Source of the DNA: Coriobacteriia bacterium
GTDB lineage: Bacteria; Actinomycetota; Coriobacteriia; Anaerosomatales; PHET01
Direction: 5' to 3'
Length of the DNA: 64,000 bases
Assembly: GCA_034370385.1 (NCBI GenBank)
Contig: JAXMKZ010000051.1
Span: forward strand, 182,949 to 246,948
Shown here: piece by piece, positions 30,819 through 39,310 of the stretch
How the letters are laid out: each line of letters opens with the position of its first letter
How positions within the stretch are numbered: position 1 is the first letter of the stretch
Notes under the pieces: model-generated
Database searches by the model: none
The model's input: the letters and a program-made list of their open reading frames with translations, nothing else
What the model was told of the DNA's origin: nothing
Translations under genes and position numbers: made by a program

Positions 30819-32383
30819 GAGGGCGAGTACCATTCCGCGAGACGGCGGGCATCCTCGAGCTCGATGTTTCGCACGACATGGTTGGCCCCTGAGGATCCCG
30901 AGACGGAGGCGACACTGAGTGTCGCGAGCCCGGCCCGAGCCTGAAACGGCGTTTGGCGCCACGTGAGGGACTGGATGCGAGAACGCGACAGTCTGACGGT
31001 GTAGCGGCCGAGCATTCCGCGCTCGATACACAGGGCGCTCTCGTCGGCCCCGAAGGCCGCACCCCGCCAGGCAGCTGCCCGAAACACCGCGGTGACGGTG
31101 GCCACCGCGAGGCACGCGATGGCGACGATGCCCGGCACGGCCGCGGTGAGCGCGTCATCATCTGCGAGCGGCGCCACGAGCTGCAACCCTACGCCGACCA
31201 CGAGCAGGGTGATGCCCGCAGACAGAATCGTCGGCCAGGTCACGTAGAAGCGCAATGCGCGACGCGGAACCGGTCGTGTGGTGGGAAACTGCTCGGCCTC
31301 AGGCAACAGCTCGTGCATGAGGGGGCGGACCTCCTTTGCGCGTGCCAGGGGAAGGATCGCCGCCGCGGTGGTTGATTTCTGCTGTTCGCCGCGCCCGAAT
31401 CCGGCGGTATCGGCGTACACGGACGTGAAGCCGATGAGCCGTCTCAACGGCGGTTGCTCGATGCGAACCGCTTGTATGCGCCTGACCGGCAGACTGGTCA
31501 TCCGTCGCTCGGTGAGCCCGGCCTCGGTCTCAAGCCGGTCTCGCACGCGGCGCGCGACGAACCCGAAGTCCCGCGCCACGACCACCGCGATGGAGACGGT
31601 GACCACAACAGCCACCGCCAGCAGCGAAACCGCCACAAGGACCGGGACGGCGAGTGAAGCCAGCAGTCCGGCAGTTCGATCGAAGGCTGAGCCGAAGACC
31701 TCGCCGATCTGCGCGGTGAAGGCGATGCCGGCGAAGGTCGTGGCCAGCACCGCGTTGGAGGTGACTCCGGCTATAACCAGGCGAGACAGGGGCAGCCGGT
31801 ACTCGAACACGGGCGCCGAATCCACGACCTCGACACCCCCTAGGACGCCGCGCAGATCGCTCATCCTGCCCACCGGGTCGGGACCTACGATCGTCTCGCC
31901 GGTGCGTGAGTCTGCGACTTCGTCGCGTTCGAGCAGGAGGTTGGCGCGCAGCCGCTCGGCGTCGGACAGGGGGATCGAGCCGATTCGGGCCTCCGGTTCG
32001 CCCTCGCCGCCTCCTGCGGTCTGAACGATCACGTCGGCGAGCCCGAGCACGCGCGCAACAAGCCCAGCACGGATATCGATGCCCTGCACGCGCGCCAGCG
32101 GAATCGCGCGGTGCTTCTTGATGAGCCACCCCTCGGTGATCACCAGGTCGGTGCCCTGCACGCCGTAGCGAAAGAACGCCCAGTTCAGCCACGCGAAGGC
32201 GCTGGTGATCAACGCGCCGAGCACGACCATTGCGGCAAGGCCGATGGTGGCCAGAGTGTCTCGACCGCCCGCTGACCCTATAAAGGACAGGGCGACGAAG
32301 GCCACGACGGCTTGCCCCACGGTCGACGCGGTTCGCACCGCCACCGTCAGGGGATGGGTTCGTCTCAGTTCAGAGTCCGCCAT
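30815..32383 (-). CDS. YdbT-like membrane protein with bacterial PH domains
   Basis: The 522-aa protein alternates pairs of hydrophobic helices (about residues 18-65, 235-290 and 395-440) with three bacterial-PH (bPH2) domains. Each domain has L-x-R-V/I-Q-x-I/L or similar core strands (PLARVQGIDIRAG, PVRRIQAVRIEQPPLRRLIG, SRSRIQSLTWRQTPFQARAG). This matches the Bacillus YdbT family. Such PH domains may bind lipids or partners at the inner face of the membrane; the function is not established. It overlaps ydbS-like by 14 nt and arcC by 4 nt. Confidence 0.82.
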   Translation of the reverse strand: MADSELRRTHPLTVAVRTASTVGQAVVAFVALSFIGSAGGRDTLATIGLAAMVVLGALITSAFAWLNWAFFRYGVQGTDLVITEGWLIKKHRAIPLARVQGIDIRAGLVARVLGLADVIVQTAGGGEGEPEARIGSIPLSDAERLRANLLLERDEVADSRTGETIVGPDPVGRMSDLRGVLGGVEVVDSAPVFEYRLPLSRLVIAGVTSNAVLATTFAGIAFTAQIGEVFGSAFDRTAGLLASLAVPVLVAVSLLAVAVVVTVSIAVVVARDFGFVARRVRDRLETEAGLTERRMTSLPVRRIQAVRIEQPPLRRLIGFTSVYADTAGFGRGEQQKSTTAAAILPLARAKEVRPLMHELLPEAEQFPTTRPVPRRALRFYVTWPTILSAGITLLVVGVGLQLVAPLADDDALTAAVPGIVAIACLAVATVTAVFRAAAWRGAAFGADESALCIERGMLGRYTVRLSRSRIQSLTWRQTPFQARAGLATLSVASVSGSSGANHVVRNIELEDARRLAEWYSPS

Positions 32384-32879
32384 CGTCGGTCACCCTCGCC
32401 AGGACCGCGATCCGGTCACGCAACTGTGCGGCGTGCTCGTCGGCCAGCGCCGGGATGGTGTGCCGCCCGGCTGCCGTCGAGATGTGAACGTCCGACAAGC
32501 CCAAAGCCCCCATGATGGGGCCCTGCGAGGTATCCACGTGCTGAACCCGAACCATCGGTATCACGGTCTGCGACACCACGATAAGCCCCTCCTGAAGGCG
32601 GATCTCCTCTTCGAGAACCTCCCAGCGCCATCGGCGGTAGCGGAGCTCGGGGGCGATGGTTTGGGACAGGAGCAGCACGATAAGCACACACAGCAGAACG
32701 ATGAGCGGCCACGACAGAGGCACGCCCATCGTCGGACCCAGGCCAAGGAAGAGCAGGGCGCCGAGGATCGGCAGCGCCATCGAGACCAACGTTTGCAGCC
32801 GCCAGGCCGTCTTCACCTTGGGGTCGAGCGGGTTTCGCGGGGTGCCCGCGTCGCTAGACGCCGTTGTCGGCGTGCTCAC
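32370..32879 (-). CDS. YdbS-like membrane protein with one bacterial PH domain
   Basis: The 169-aa protein has two adjacent hydrophobic helices (~35-80) followed by a single bPH2 domain (I-R-L-Q-E-G-L-I-V-V-S-Q-T-V-I-P-M-V-R-V-Q-H-V-D-T-S-Q-G). This is the Bacillus YdbS layout, and YdbS/YdbT pairs are common. The GTG start at 32879 overlaps the upstream COG2403 gene by 4 nt. The role is unproven. Confidence 0.8.
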   Translation of the reverse strand: MSTPTTASSDAGTPRNPLDPKVKTAWRLQTLVSMALPILGALLFLGLGPTMGVPLSWPLIVLLCVLIVLLLSQTIAPELRYRRWRWEVLEEEIRLQEGLIVVSQTVIPMVRVQHVDTSQGPIMGALGLSDVHISTAAGRHTIPALADEHAAQLRDRIAVLARVTDDGGL

Positions 32880-34234
32880 GAGTCCAGCCCATGGCGGTCC
32901 ACGAACTCGTCGACGATGTCGTCAAGGGAGGGGGTGCCGGCGTCTTCGATGCGATAGGTCACCCGCACGACGGGCTTGTCGATATCGATGAGGCGTGCCA
33001 AGTCGATGGGGGTACCGATAGCCACGACGTCGCAGGGGGTGGCGGCGATGGTCGCTTGGAGGTCGGCAAGCTGCGCGTCCGAGTAGCCCATAGCAGGAAG
33101 CACGCGCGTCATGTGCGGGTACGCGGCATAGGTGTCGGCAAGCGAGCCGACCGCGTACGGCGCGGCGTTGACGAGTTCGGCCGCCCCGGCTTGTTCGGCG
33201 GCGAGCGCCGCCGCGCCGTAGCCCATACCGCCGTGTGTGACGGTCGGACCGTCCTCGACGGCCAGAACGCGCTTGCCGGAGAGCGCCGACGGGTCCGCGG
33301 CTACGATCTCGCTCGCGGCCAGCACCACGCGGGCCGATGGGTTGTACCGCTGTGCGGTCTCGGTGAGGGCGGCTACCGAAGCCGGGTCGGCGGTGTTCAC
33401 CTTGCTGATCACGATGACGTCTGCGCGCAAGAAGTTCACTTCGCCGGGAAAGTACGCGCGCTCGTGGCCGGGGCGGTGGGGGTCGACGGCCACGATCTCA
33501 AGGTCGCTGCGATAGAACGGCCAGTCGTTGTTGCCCCCGTCCCAGACGATGACGTCGGACTCCTCTTCGGCTGCACGCAGGATGGCCTCATAGTCGACGC
33601 CGGCCATGACGACCGCGCCCACCTCGACGAGGTGCTCGTACTCTTCGCGCTCCTCGATGGTGACGCCGAGTCGGTCGAGGTCGGCGATACTGGCGTAGCG
33701 CTCGACTGCCATGGTCGTCAGATCCCGGTACGGCATCGGGTGCCGGATGTCGACCGCCCGCAGGCCACGCTCGCGCAGCCGCTCGAAGATGCGGCGCGAT
33801 ATTCCGGACTTGCCCACGCCGGTTCGCACCGCGCACACACTGATGACCGGCTTGGAGCACGGCACCATGCTCGCGCGGGGGCCGATGATGCGAAAGTCCG
33901 CGCCGCAGGCCAAGACGAGTGATGCCTTGTGCATGAGGGTCTCGTGCGCGATATCAGAGTAGGCGAAGCAGACCTCGTGGGCGTTCAGTTCATCGATGAG
34001 CGCGGCAAGCTCGGACTCCGGGTGGATCGGGATTCCGTCAGGGTAGCGAGGGCCGGCCAGAGCAGCGGGGAACGTGCGGTCATCGATCCCGGGAATCTGA
34101 GTGGCCGTGAAGGCGACGACCTCCACGCTCATGTCCTCCTTCATCGCTACCAGGAAATCGTGGAAGTCCCGGCCGGCTGCGCCCATGACTATCACGCGGC
34201 GCGGCAGAGGAGCGGGAAGAGTTGCAGGCGCCAT
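32876..34234 (-). CDS. Predicted GTPase of the cyclic 2,3-diphosphoglycerate synthetase-like family (COG2403)
   Basis: This 452-aa protein has an N-terminal Rossmann-like region (PRRVIVMGAAGRDFHDF) and a P-loop nucleotide-binding core (AVRTGVGKSGISRR, ~residues 145-158), then D-G-G-N-N-D-W-P-F and V-I-V-I-S-K-V-N-T-A motifs. The set matches COG2403, whose archaeal member makes cyclic 2,3-diphosphoglycerate; bacterial members are uncharacterised. ATG 34234 has SD gagagga. It heads a four-gene coupled operon with two bPH proteins and carbamate kinase. The carbamate kinase link hints at a carbamoyl-phosphate or small-molecule activation role; this is inference only. Confidence 0.8.
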   Translation of the reverse strand: MAPATLPAPLPRRVIVMGAAGRDFHDFLVAMKEDMSVEVVAFTATQIPGIDDRTFPAALAGPRYPDGIPIHPESELAALIDELNAHEVCFAYSDIAHETLMHKASLVLACGADFRIIGPRASMVPCSKPVISVCAVRTGVGKSGISRRIFERLRERGLRAVDIRHPMPYRDLTTMAVERYASIADLDRLGVTIEEREEYEHLVEVGAVVMAGVDYEAILRAAEEESDVIVWDGGNNDWPFYRSDLEIVAVDPHRPGHERAYFPGEVNFLRADVIVISKVNTADPASVAALTETAQRYNPSARVVLAASEIVAADPSALSGKRVLAVEDGPTVTHGGMGYGAAALAAEQAGAAELVNAAPYAVGSLADTYAAYPHMTRVLPAMGYSDAQLADLQATIAATPCDVVAIGTPIDLARLIDIDKPVVRVTYRIEDAGTPSLDDIVDEFVDRHGLDS

Positions 34235-34356
34235 GCGGTTCCTCTCGACGAGTGCCCTTCCGGGGCACGTGTGCATAGATTTTACGCCTAGTTGCATGCT
34301 ACGGGCTCGGGCCGGGGCTCTGCTCCTCCGAGGGATTGAGCCAACCCCTTCGTGTA

Positions 34357-34379
34357 CAGTATTCGCGCACTCAATACTG
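34357..34379. promoter_or_regulatory. Dyad CAGTATT-N9-AATACTG in the divergent gap (candidate operator)
   Basis: CAGTATT (34357-34363) and AATACTG (34373-34379) are perfect 7-bp inverted repeats. They stand out as AT-rich in a GC-rich gap between the COG2403 gene (minus) and a membrane-protein gene (plus). The 16-bp centre-to-centre spacing would suit a dimeric regulator. No regulator is encoded next to it. Confidence 0.28.
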
Positions 34380-34518
34380 ACGTGCGTCTCGAGAGGATTC
34401 CCATGCCGCCGTGCGTCGTCACTTGGTGCGTTGAACACGGCGCGAGCATGAGCACAGGTGCGAAGCGATTGTCGAGTGCTGCATCGCGCGTGCTGGGCGG
34501 GTCGTGGACGTGGGGTTC

Positions 34519-34998
34519 ATGGTGAGCCGGCCGGTTCCTACGTGGGTCGAGAGGCTCACCCCGCGCGCGGGCGTCCGGGTTCAGCTCTTCGCGGCGGCGC
34601 TCATGTGGGCGATCGGTGCGAGCATTCTGTTGGTGCGCGGCGTGATATACGTCCACGACCGTTCGTGGCATGCGTGGGTTCTGGGAGCAGTACTCGCAAT
34701 CGTCATCGCGGTGCCCAAGACCCGCTTCGTGCTCGACAAGGTGGCGGTGAAGGCCGTTGCGCGGATATATGCGCGCGACCACGCCTGCTTCTTCGGGTTC
34801 TTCTCATGGAAGGCGTGGCTGTTCGTCGGTGCGATGATGGGGGGCGGCATCATCATCAGGAACACGTTCGTGCAACCCGACCTCATCGGAGCAGGAATCC
34901 TCGGCGCCATCTACATGGGAATCGGAGCCGCTCTAGCGGTGGCGGACAGGGTGTTCTGGAAAGCGGCATTCGCAGCCATGCGAGCGCCCGTTCCCTAG
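34519..34998 (+). CDS. Small polytopic membrane protein, hypothetical
   Basis: This ~159-aa protein has four or five hydrophobic helices (about residues 20-42, 50-65, 95-112 and 118-140) and basic cytoplasmic loops. No family is recognised. The start could be GTG 34504 or ATG 34519, both with weak SDs (gggcggg or tgggg); I prefer ATG. The next gene, a flavoprotein, starts 13 nt after its stop and is probably co-transcribed. Confidence 0.6.
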   Translation: MVSRPVPTWVERLTPRAGVRVQLFAAALMWAIGASILLVRGVIYVHDRSWHAWVLGAVLAIVIAVPKTRFVLDKVAVKAVARIYARDHACFFGFFSWKAWLFVGAMMGGGIIIRNTFVQPDLIGAGILGAIYMGIGAALAVADRVFWKAAFAAMRAPVP

Positions 34999-35011
34999 AC
35001 GGGGGAGTGCC

Positions 35012-35584
35012 ATGAAGATCGTCGGAGTGAACGGATCTGCACGTCGAGGTGGCAACACGGCCGCTTTGATCGAGGCGGTCTTCGCCCCGCTTCGCAGCGC
35101 GGGGCACGAATGCGAGCTTATCGAGCTGGCCGGCAAGGATGTCCGCGGGTGCACGGCATGCGGGGTGTGTCGCGAGAAGGCAGACCGGCAGTGTCACGGT
35201 CGTCGAGACGACGCCAACGCCGTCATCAGCGCGCTGTTCGACGCGGATGCGATCGTACTGGGCAGCCCGACGTACTTCGCGGATGTGACGGCTGAGATGA
35301 AGGCGCTTATCGACCGGGCAGGCTACGTCTCCCGTGGCAATGGGAACGTCTTGGCGCGCAGGCCGGGCGCTGCGGTGGTAGCGGTCCGCCGGGGCGGGGC
35401 CATTCACGCGTTTGACACCATCAACCACTTCTTCCTCATCGGCGAGATGATCGTCGTGGGATCGGACTACTGGAACATGGGCGTCGGTGGGCCGAAGGGC
35501 GCCGTCGAAAGCGACGAAGAAGGTATGGCGACGATGGCCCGACTCGGCGAGAATCTAGGGTGGGTACTCGAGAGGCTCAGCTAG
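35012..35584 (+). CDS. NADPH-dependent FMN reductase / flavodoxin-like protein
   Basis: The 190-aa protein has the flavodoxin fold: a GSARRGGNTAAL phosphate-binding loop after the first strand, C-T-A-C-G-V-C in the second segment, and GSPTYFADVTAEMKALIDR lining the FMN site. The CxxCxxC stretch resembles iron-sulfur flavoproteins (Isf), where it holds a [4Fe-4S] cluster; here it reads C-x2-C-x2-C, then C about 8 residues later. Inference: an FMN reductase or Isf-type electron carrier. A gap of 6-12 nt leads to the next gene. Confidence 0.83.
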   Translation: MKIVGVNGSARRGGNTAALIEAVFAPLRSAGHECELIELAGKDVRGCTACGVCREKADRQCHGRRDDANAVISALFDADAIVLGSPTYFADVTAEMKALIDRAGYVSRGNGNVLARRPGAAVVAVRRGGAIHAFDTINHFFLIGEMIVVGSDYWNMGVGGPKGAVESDEEGMATMARLGENLGWVLERLS

Positions 35585-35596
35585 GGGGGTTTGAGA

Positions 35597-36454
35597 GTGC
35601 TGCACGCTGACCGCGATCTAGCCGCTCGGATCGAGGCTCTCGCTGCGGCGGAGATGCGGCGTTTCGTCGCAGCCGCTAACTCCCTGGATTCGGCGTGCGG
35701 AGCAGTGGCGCTCGAGCTGGCCGGGGGTGTCGCCGCTTACGTCGGGGCAGGTTCCCCCGTCAACCAGGCGTTCGGGCTGGGGTTTGCCGGGCCCGTCTCG
35801 TTGCACGACGTGATCGCAGTTGAGCGCTTCTTCGTCTCGCGTGCGGCCCAACCTTACGTCGGGCTCAGCCCCCTCGCGCATCCCACCGCGGCTGCCTGCT
35901 TCTCAGAGCGTGGATGGGTCATCGATGGATTCGAGAACGTCCTCGTGCGCACGGTGACGGCCGAGGATGCTCAGGCGCGACCGCCCGCGAGCATAGAGAT
36001 CCGCGAAGTCGATGATGCCGAAGGCCGAGACACCTGGGCCTACGCCGCTGCAACGGGCTTCTCCTACCCCCTGCCCCCGCTCGCCGCCCAGCTCGAACTC
36101 GGTCGCATCGTCGCAGCTCGACGTGGCACGCGTCTGCTTCTCGCCCTCGTCGATGGCGAGGTGGCCGGGACCGGCGAGCTCTACGTCGAAGACGGCGTGG
36201 CATGGCTCTCAGGCGACGCGACCATGCCTGCCTACCGGCGACGGGGCGTGCAGCAGGCACTGCAGTCGGCGCGGCTTGCCCTGGGGGCCGAGGCGGGCTG
36301 CGACCTTGCGGTGACCGAATCAGCCCCGGGATCACCCTCGCAACGCAATATGGAGCGGATCGGCTTCCGCGTCGCCTACACGCGCGTGAATCTCGTAGCG
36401 CCGCACGAGAATGGCCAAGCGGAGACACACGATGAAGATGGGGGAGTGGCATGA
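35597..36454 (+). CDS. GNAT-family N-acetyltransferase
   Basis: The 285-aa protein has a weakly conserved N-terminal half and a C-terminal GNAT domain (~175-275). That domain carries the acetyl-CoA loop P-A-Y-R-R-R-G-V-Q-Q-A-L (Q/R-x-x-G-x-G/A-like), then S-A-R-L-A-L-G-A-E-A-G-C-D-L-A and S-Q-R-N-M-E-R-I-G-F-R. I chose GTG 35597 because the SD ggggggt lies 7 nt upstream; TTG 35591 would be too close to it. The last bases overlap the next gene (ATGA). The substrate is unknown. Confidence 0.75.
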   Translation: MLHADRDLAARIEALAAAEMRRFVAAANSLDSACGAVALELAGGVAAYVGAGSPVNQAFGLGFAGPVSLHDVIAVERFFVSRAAQPYVGLSPLAHPTAAACFSERGWVIDGFENVLVRTVTAEDAQARPPASIEIREVDDAEGRDTWAYAAATGFSYPLPPLAAQLELGRIVAARRGTRLLLALVDGEVAGTGELYVEDGVAWLSGDATMPAYRRRGVQQALQSARLALGAEAGCDLAVTESAPGSPSQRNMERIGFRVAYTRVNLVAPHENGQAETHDEDGGVA

Positions 36455-37377
36455 GCCCAGGCACGGTGGGAACGATCGGATTCGTGGGCACCGGGGTGAT
36501 GGGTGCGGCCATGGCCGGGCACCTGCTGGACGCCGGCTACGCGCTTCGCGTGCACAACAGGACCCGTGCGAAGACGGATTCGCTGGTTCAACGCGGGGCG
36601 ACGTGGTGCCAGACCGCGGGCGAAGCGGCATCAGGTGCCGATGCGATCATCACCATGGTCGGATTCCCCTCCGATGTGGAGGCGGCGTATCTCGCCGCCG
36701 GCGGCATCATCGAGTGCGCCGGACCCGATGCCCTGCTCGTCGACATGACCACTTCATCACCCGCGCTTGCGGTTCGGATCGCGGGTCAGGCCGCCGAGCG
36801 CGGTCTGATGGTGCTTGACGCACCCGTCTCCGGTGGGGACATCGGGGCGAAGAGCGCGACGCTGACCATCATGGCGGGCGGTGAGAGCGCGGCGTTCGAG
36901 CGAGCACGTCCGCTCTTCGCAGCGCTCGGACGTACGATCACACTCCACGGAGGCCCGGGTGCGGGTCAGCACTGCAAGATGGCGAACCAGATCGCGATCG
37001 CCGCCTCGATGTTCGGACTGGCGGAGTGCCTCACCTACGCCAAGGCGGTCGGACTCGAGCCGGCCCGTGTCATCGAGACGCTTTCCGGCGGAAGCGCGCA
37101 GTCTTGGACGCTACAGAACTACGGTCCGCGCGTGCTGAGCGGGGACTTCACCCCCGGCTTCTTCGTGAAGCACTTCGTGAAGGACCTGCGCATCGCGCTG
37201 GACGAAGCGCAGAGCGCAGGCCTCACGCTTCCGGGACTCGAGCTGGCGGAGCGGCTCTACTCGACGCTGCTTGAGAGTGGGGGCAGCGAACTCGGGACGC
37301 AGGCGCTCTGCCTGCTGTACGCGGATGCCGAGGAGCGCGAACTCCTCGGCATCGATGCATCTGTCGCTGGTCTCTGA
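36451..37377 (+). CDS. NAD(P)-dependent beta-hydroxyacid dehydrogenase (3-hydroxyisobutyrate dehydrogenase-like)
   Basis: This 308-aa protein of the beta-hydroxyacid dehydrogenase family has GFVGTGVMGAAMAGHLLDAGY (dinucleotide fold), D-A-P-V-S-G-G-D (substrate loop) and the catalytic lysine K176 in G-A-G-Q-H-C-K-M-A-N-Q. A D or N-R-T motif after strand 2 (VHNRTRAKTDSL) points toward NADP+ rather than NAD+. It may act on 3-hydroxyisobutyrate, tartronate semialdehyde or succinic semialdehyde; the sequence does not decide. It overlaps the GNAT gene by 4 nt. Confidence 0.88.
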   Translation: MSPGTVGTIGFVGTGVMGAAMAGHLLDAGYALRVHNRTRAKTDSLVQRGATWCQTAGEAASGADAIITMVGFPSDVEAAYLAAGGIIECAGPDALLVDMTTSSPALAVRIAGQAAERGLMVLDAPVSGGDIGAKSATLTIMAGGESAAFERARPLFAALGRTITLHGGPGAGQHCKMANQIAIAASMFGLAECLTYAKAVGLEPARVIETLSGGSAQSWTLQNYGPRVLSGDFTPGFFVKHFVKDLRIALDEAQSAGLTLPGLELAERLYSTLLESGGSELGTQALCLLYADAEERELLGIDASVAGL

Positions 37378-37378
37378 C

Positions 37379-37627
37379 CTACGGCGCGACACCCAGCAGT
37401 TCGCACAGCCGGTCCGGGCGAAAGTCGACGCAGACCCCGTCCTCGCACACGATGGTCGGCGTGTGGAGCCTTCCACCGTTGAGCGATTCGGCTAACGCGC
37501 GCGCCTCCGCGTCACGGTCGACATCGATCTCGACGTACGGAATGCTGCGTGTCTCAAGCCAGTCCTTGGCGCGGTGGCAGTCTGAACACCATGTCCGGCA
37601 GTACAAGGTCACGGTAGGTGCGGGCAT
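37379..37627 (-). CDS. Glutaredoxin-like protein (NrdH type)
   Basis: This 82-aa thioredoxin-fold protein has active site T-W-C-S-D-C-H-R-A-K-D-W-L and the C-terminal T-P-T-I-V-C cis-Pro motif, typical of small NrdH/glutaredoxin-like redoxins that reduce ribonucleotide reductase or other targets. ATG 37627 has SD gaaggaga about 7 nt upstream; the frame also runs back to 37672 without an SD. It ends one base after the plus-strand gene. Both active-site cysteines are ordinary TGC/TGT codons, unlike the redoxin at 23259. Confidence 0.85.
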   Translation of the reverse strand: MPAPTVTLYCRTWCSDCHRAKDWLETRSIPYVEIDVDRDAEARALAESLNGGRLHTPTIVCEDGVCVDFRPDRLCELLGVAP

Positions 37628-37653
37628 CGTCTCTCCTTCGTGATCAGCGGGTC

Positions 37654-38286
37654 TTAGTCGCGGCGACGCCACGGCATGAGATCGCCGATCGCCTCCATGT
37701 CTAGGGGGCCCAAGGCGGCCAGTCGGCGAACGCCGATGACGACGGCGATCGCGATCAGGCCGAAGCCCCCGAGTAGCGCAGCGCCGATGATGAGCGCGGC
37801 CCGGGTGCCGAACATCACGCGGGTGTTGTCCGACAGTTCCGTTCGCCCCGCCAGCACTATCCCCACGAAGCCGCCGTTCACCTCGGCTTGGCTTGCCACA
37901 ACGGCTCCGCTACCAGACGTCGTCACATGAACGACTCGCCCCGCAACGACCGGAGCGAGAGACTGGTGCATCTCGACCGTGCCCCCTGCGACGAGCGCGC
38001 TTGCGTAGGACTGGGTAATGGACGCATCGCCCTTTGCCCAGGTGAGAGGGGTCACCGAGAAACGTGAGACGAAGCCGTCCTCGACGGTGGCCATCCCGAT
38101 GGCCGACCCCATCGCCTCCAGGGTTCCGGTCTTTGCTGCGCCGATGGCGCAACCGCTGGCCGAGAGGGTGCTCGCGTCAGCGTGTTTCATCGCTGAACGG
38201 GAGACGACGGTGTAGGTTGGAGATTCGGATTCGGTGGGTGACTCGAAGCCTGTCACCGCATCGTTGTTCGCGTTTTCGACGGTCAT
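37654..38286 (-). CDS. Hypothetical protein, Ala/Ser/Val-rich, one C-terminal membrane helix
   Basis: The 210-aa product has an acidic N-terminus (ESPTESESPTY), then many short beta-rich, Ala/Ser/Gly/Val-rich repeats (DASTLSASGCAIGAAKTGTLEAMGSAIG). One membrane helix lies near the C-terminus (~168-188) with a short basic tail. The layout suggests a beta-helix-like domain tethered at the membrane; it may be related to bactofilin- or left-handed-helix-like proteins, but I cannot assign it. ATG 38286 has SD gaggaga. Confidence 0.58.
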   Translation of the reverse strand: MTVENANNDAVTGFESPTESESPTYTVVSRSAMKHADASTLSASGCAIGAAKTGTLEAMGSAIGMATVEDGFVSRFSVTPLTWAKGDASITQSYASALVAGGTVEMHQSLAPVVAGRVVHVTTSGSGAVVASQAEVNGGFVGIVLAGRTELSDNTRVMFGTRAALIIGAALLGGFGLIAIAVVIGVRRLAALGPLDMEAIGDLMPWRRRD

Positions 38287-38410
38287 GGGGTCTCCTCAGT
38301 CGTGGCTGCTTTCTCTTTGTTCGTACCCCGTCTGCGACTCGGGTACGATGTCAATGGTGGCAAAGTCGCACGAGGCGGCCTCCACCTCTATTCGGGGGGA
38401 CTCACTCACC

Positions 38411-39190
38411 ATGGCAGACGAAGCGCACTCGCTCGCTGTATTCATAGATTTCGAGAATCTCGCGCTGGGCCTCGAGCCTCGGGGAGCCCGCGCGCGTACC
38501 GCGCGACGCAAGGCCGAGATGCTCGACATGAAGCGGATCCTTGAACGCCTCGTGGAGAAGGGGAAGATCGTCGCAAAGCGTGCGTACTCGGACTGGAGCC
38601 GGTTCAACGAGTACGTGACGCCCCTCCATGAGCTGGGCATCGAGCTGACGGAGATCCCGGAGCGGGGGATGACCGGCAAGAACTCGGCCGATATCCGGCT
38701 CGTGGTCGATGCGATGGAACTCAGCTACGCCAAGGAGCACATCGACACGTTCGTGATCGTTTCGGGCGACTCGGACTTCACGCCACTCGTGAACAAGCTC
38801 AAGGAGAACGGCAAGACGGTCATCGGCGTCGGGCTCAAGGACTCGACGAGCGACCTGCTCGCCTCCAACTGCGACGAGTTCATCTACTACGAGGACATCG
38901 GGGCCGCCGCGGGCGCGCCCGCCATCGGCGAGGCACTGCCGCGCAAGAAGCGTCCGGCGTTCAAGCTCCTATTCGAGACGGTGGAGGCGCTCCAGCGCGA
39001 GAACGTCGAGGTCATGCACTCCTCGCTCGTCAAAGACACGATCAAGCGCAAGCAGCCGTCGTTCGCGGAGTCTTCCTACGGATACAAGTCGTTCACTCAG
39101 TTCCTCGAGGACGCCCAGACGCTTGGCTTCATCACGTTGCGACGCGACCCGAAGTCTGGCACCTACGTGGTGGAGGGCTTCGCTCACTAG
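38411..39190 (+). CDS. NYN-domain (LabA-like) nuclease-like protein with OST-HTH/LOTUS domain
   Basis: The 259-aa protein has an N-terminal NYN/PIN-fold domain (~5-165) with conserved acidic residues: VFIDFENLALG, D-I-R-L-V-V-D-A-M-E and V-S-G-D-S-D-F-T-P-L-V. These are the usual metal ligands of this RNase-like fold. A C-terminal OST-HTH (LOTUS) domain (~180-255) has K-K-R-P-A-F-K-L-L-F-E-T-V-E-A-L and S-F-A-E-S-S-Y-G-Y-K-S-F-T-Q-F-L-E. Such fusions are thought to act on RNA. The start is ATG 38411, not the longer frame from 38234. The spacing suggests an independent transcript. Confidence 0.88.
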   Translation: MADEAHSLAVFIDFENLALGLEPRGARARTARRKAEMLDMKRILERLVEKGKIVAKRAYSDWSRFNEYVTPLHELGIELTEIPERGMTGKNSADIRLVVDAMELSYAKEHIDTFVIVSGDSDFTPLVNKLKENGKTVIGVGLKDSTSDLLASNCDEFIYYEDIGAAAGAPAIGEALPRKKRPAFKLLFETVEALQRENVEVMHSSLVKDTIKRKQPSFAESSYGYKSFTQFLEDAQTLGFITLRRDPKSGTYVVEGFAH

Positions 39191-39310
39191 GTGGCCGCGT
39201 GACGACCGTCACGGACATTCGCGCTTCCGCTCTTGGGGCGCCGGAGTATGACGCCGAATGCTATACTGAGTCTTGCCGTATTCATCGCAGCCGAGTCGTA
39301 GCAGGTGCCC

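Noticed and set aside
37379..37627. Second possible seleno-redoxin at the glutaredoxin gene
   Set aside because: Both active-site positions use ordinary cysteine codons and the protein ends at a normal TAG.
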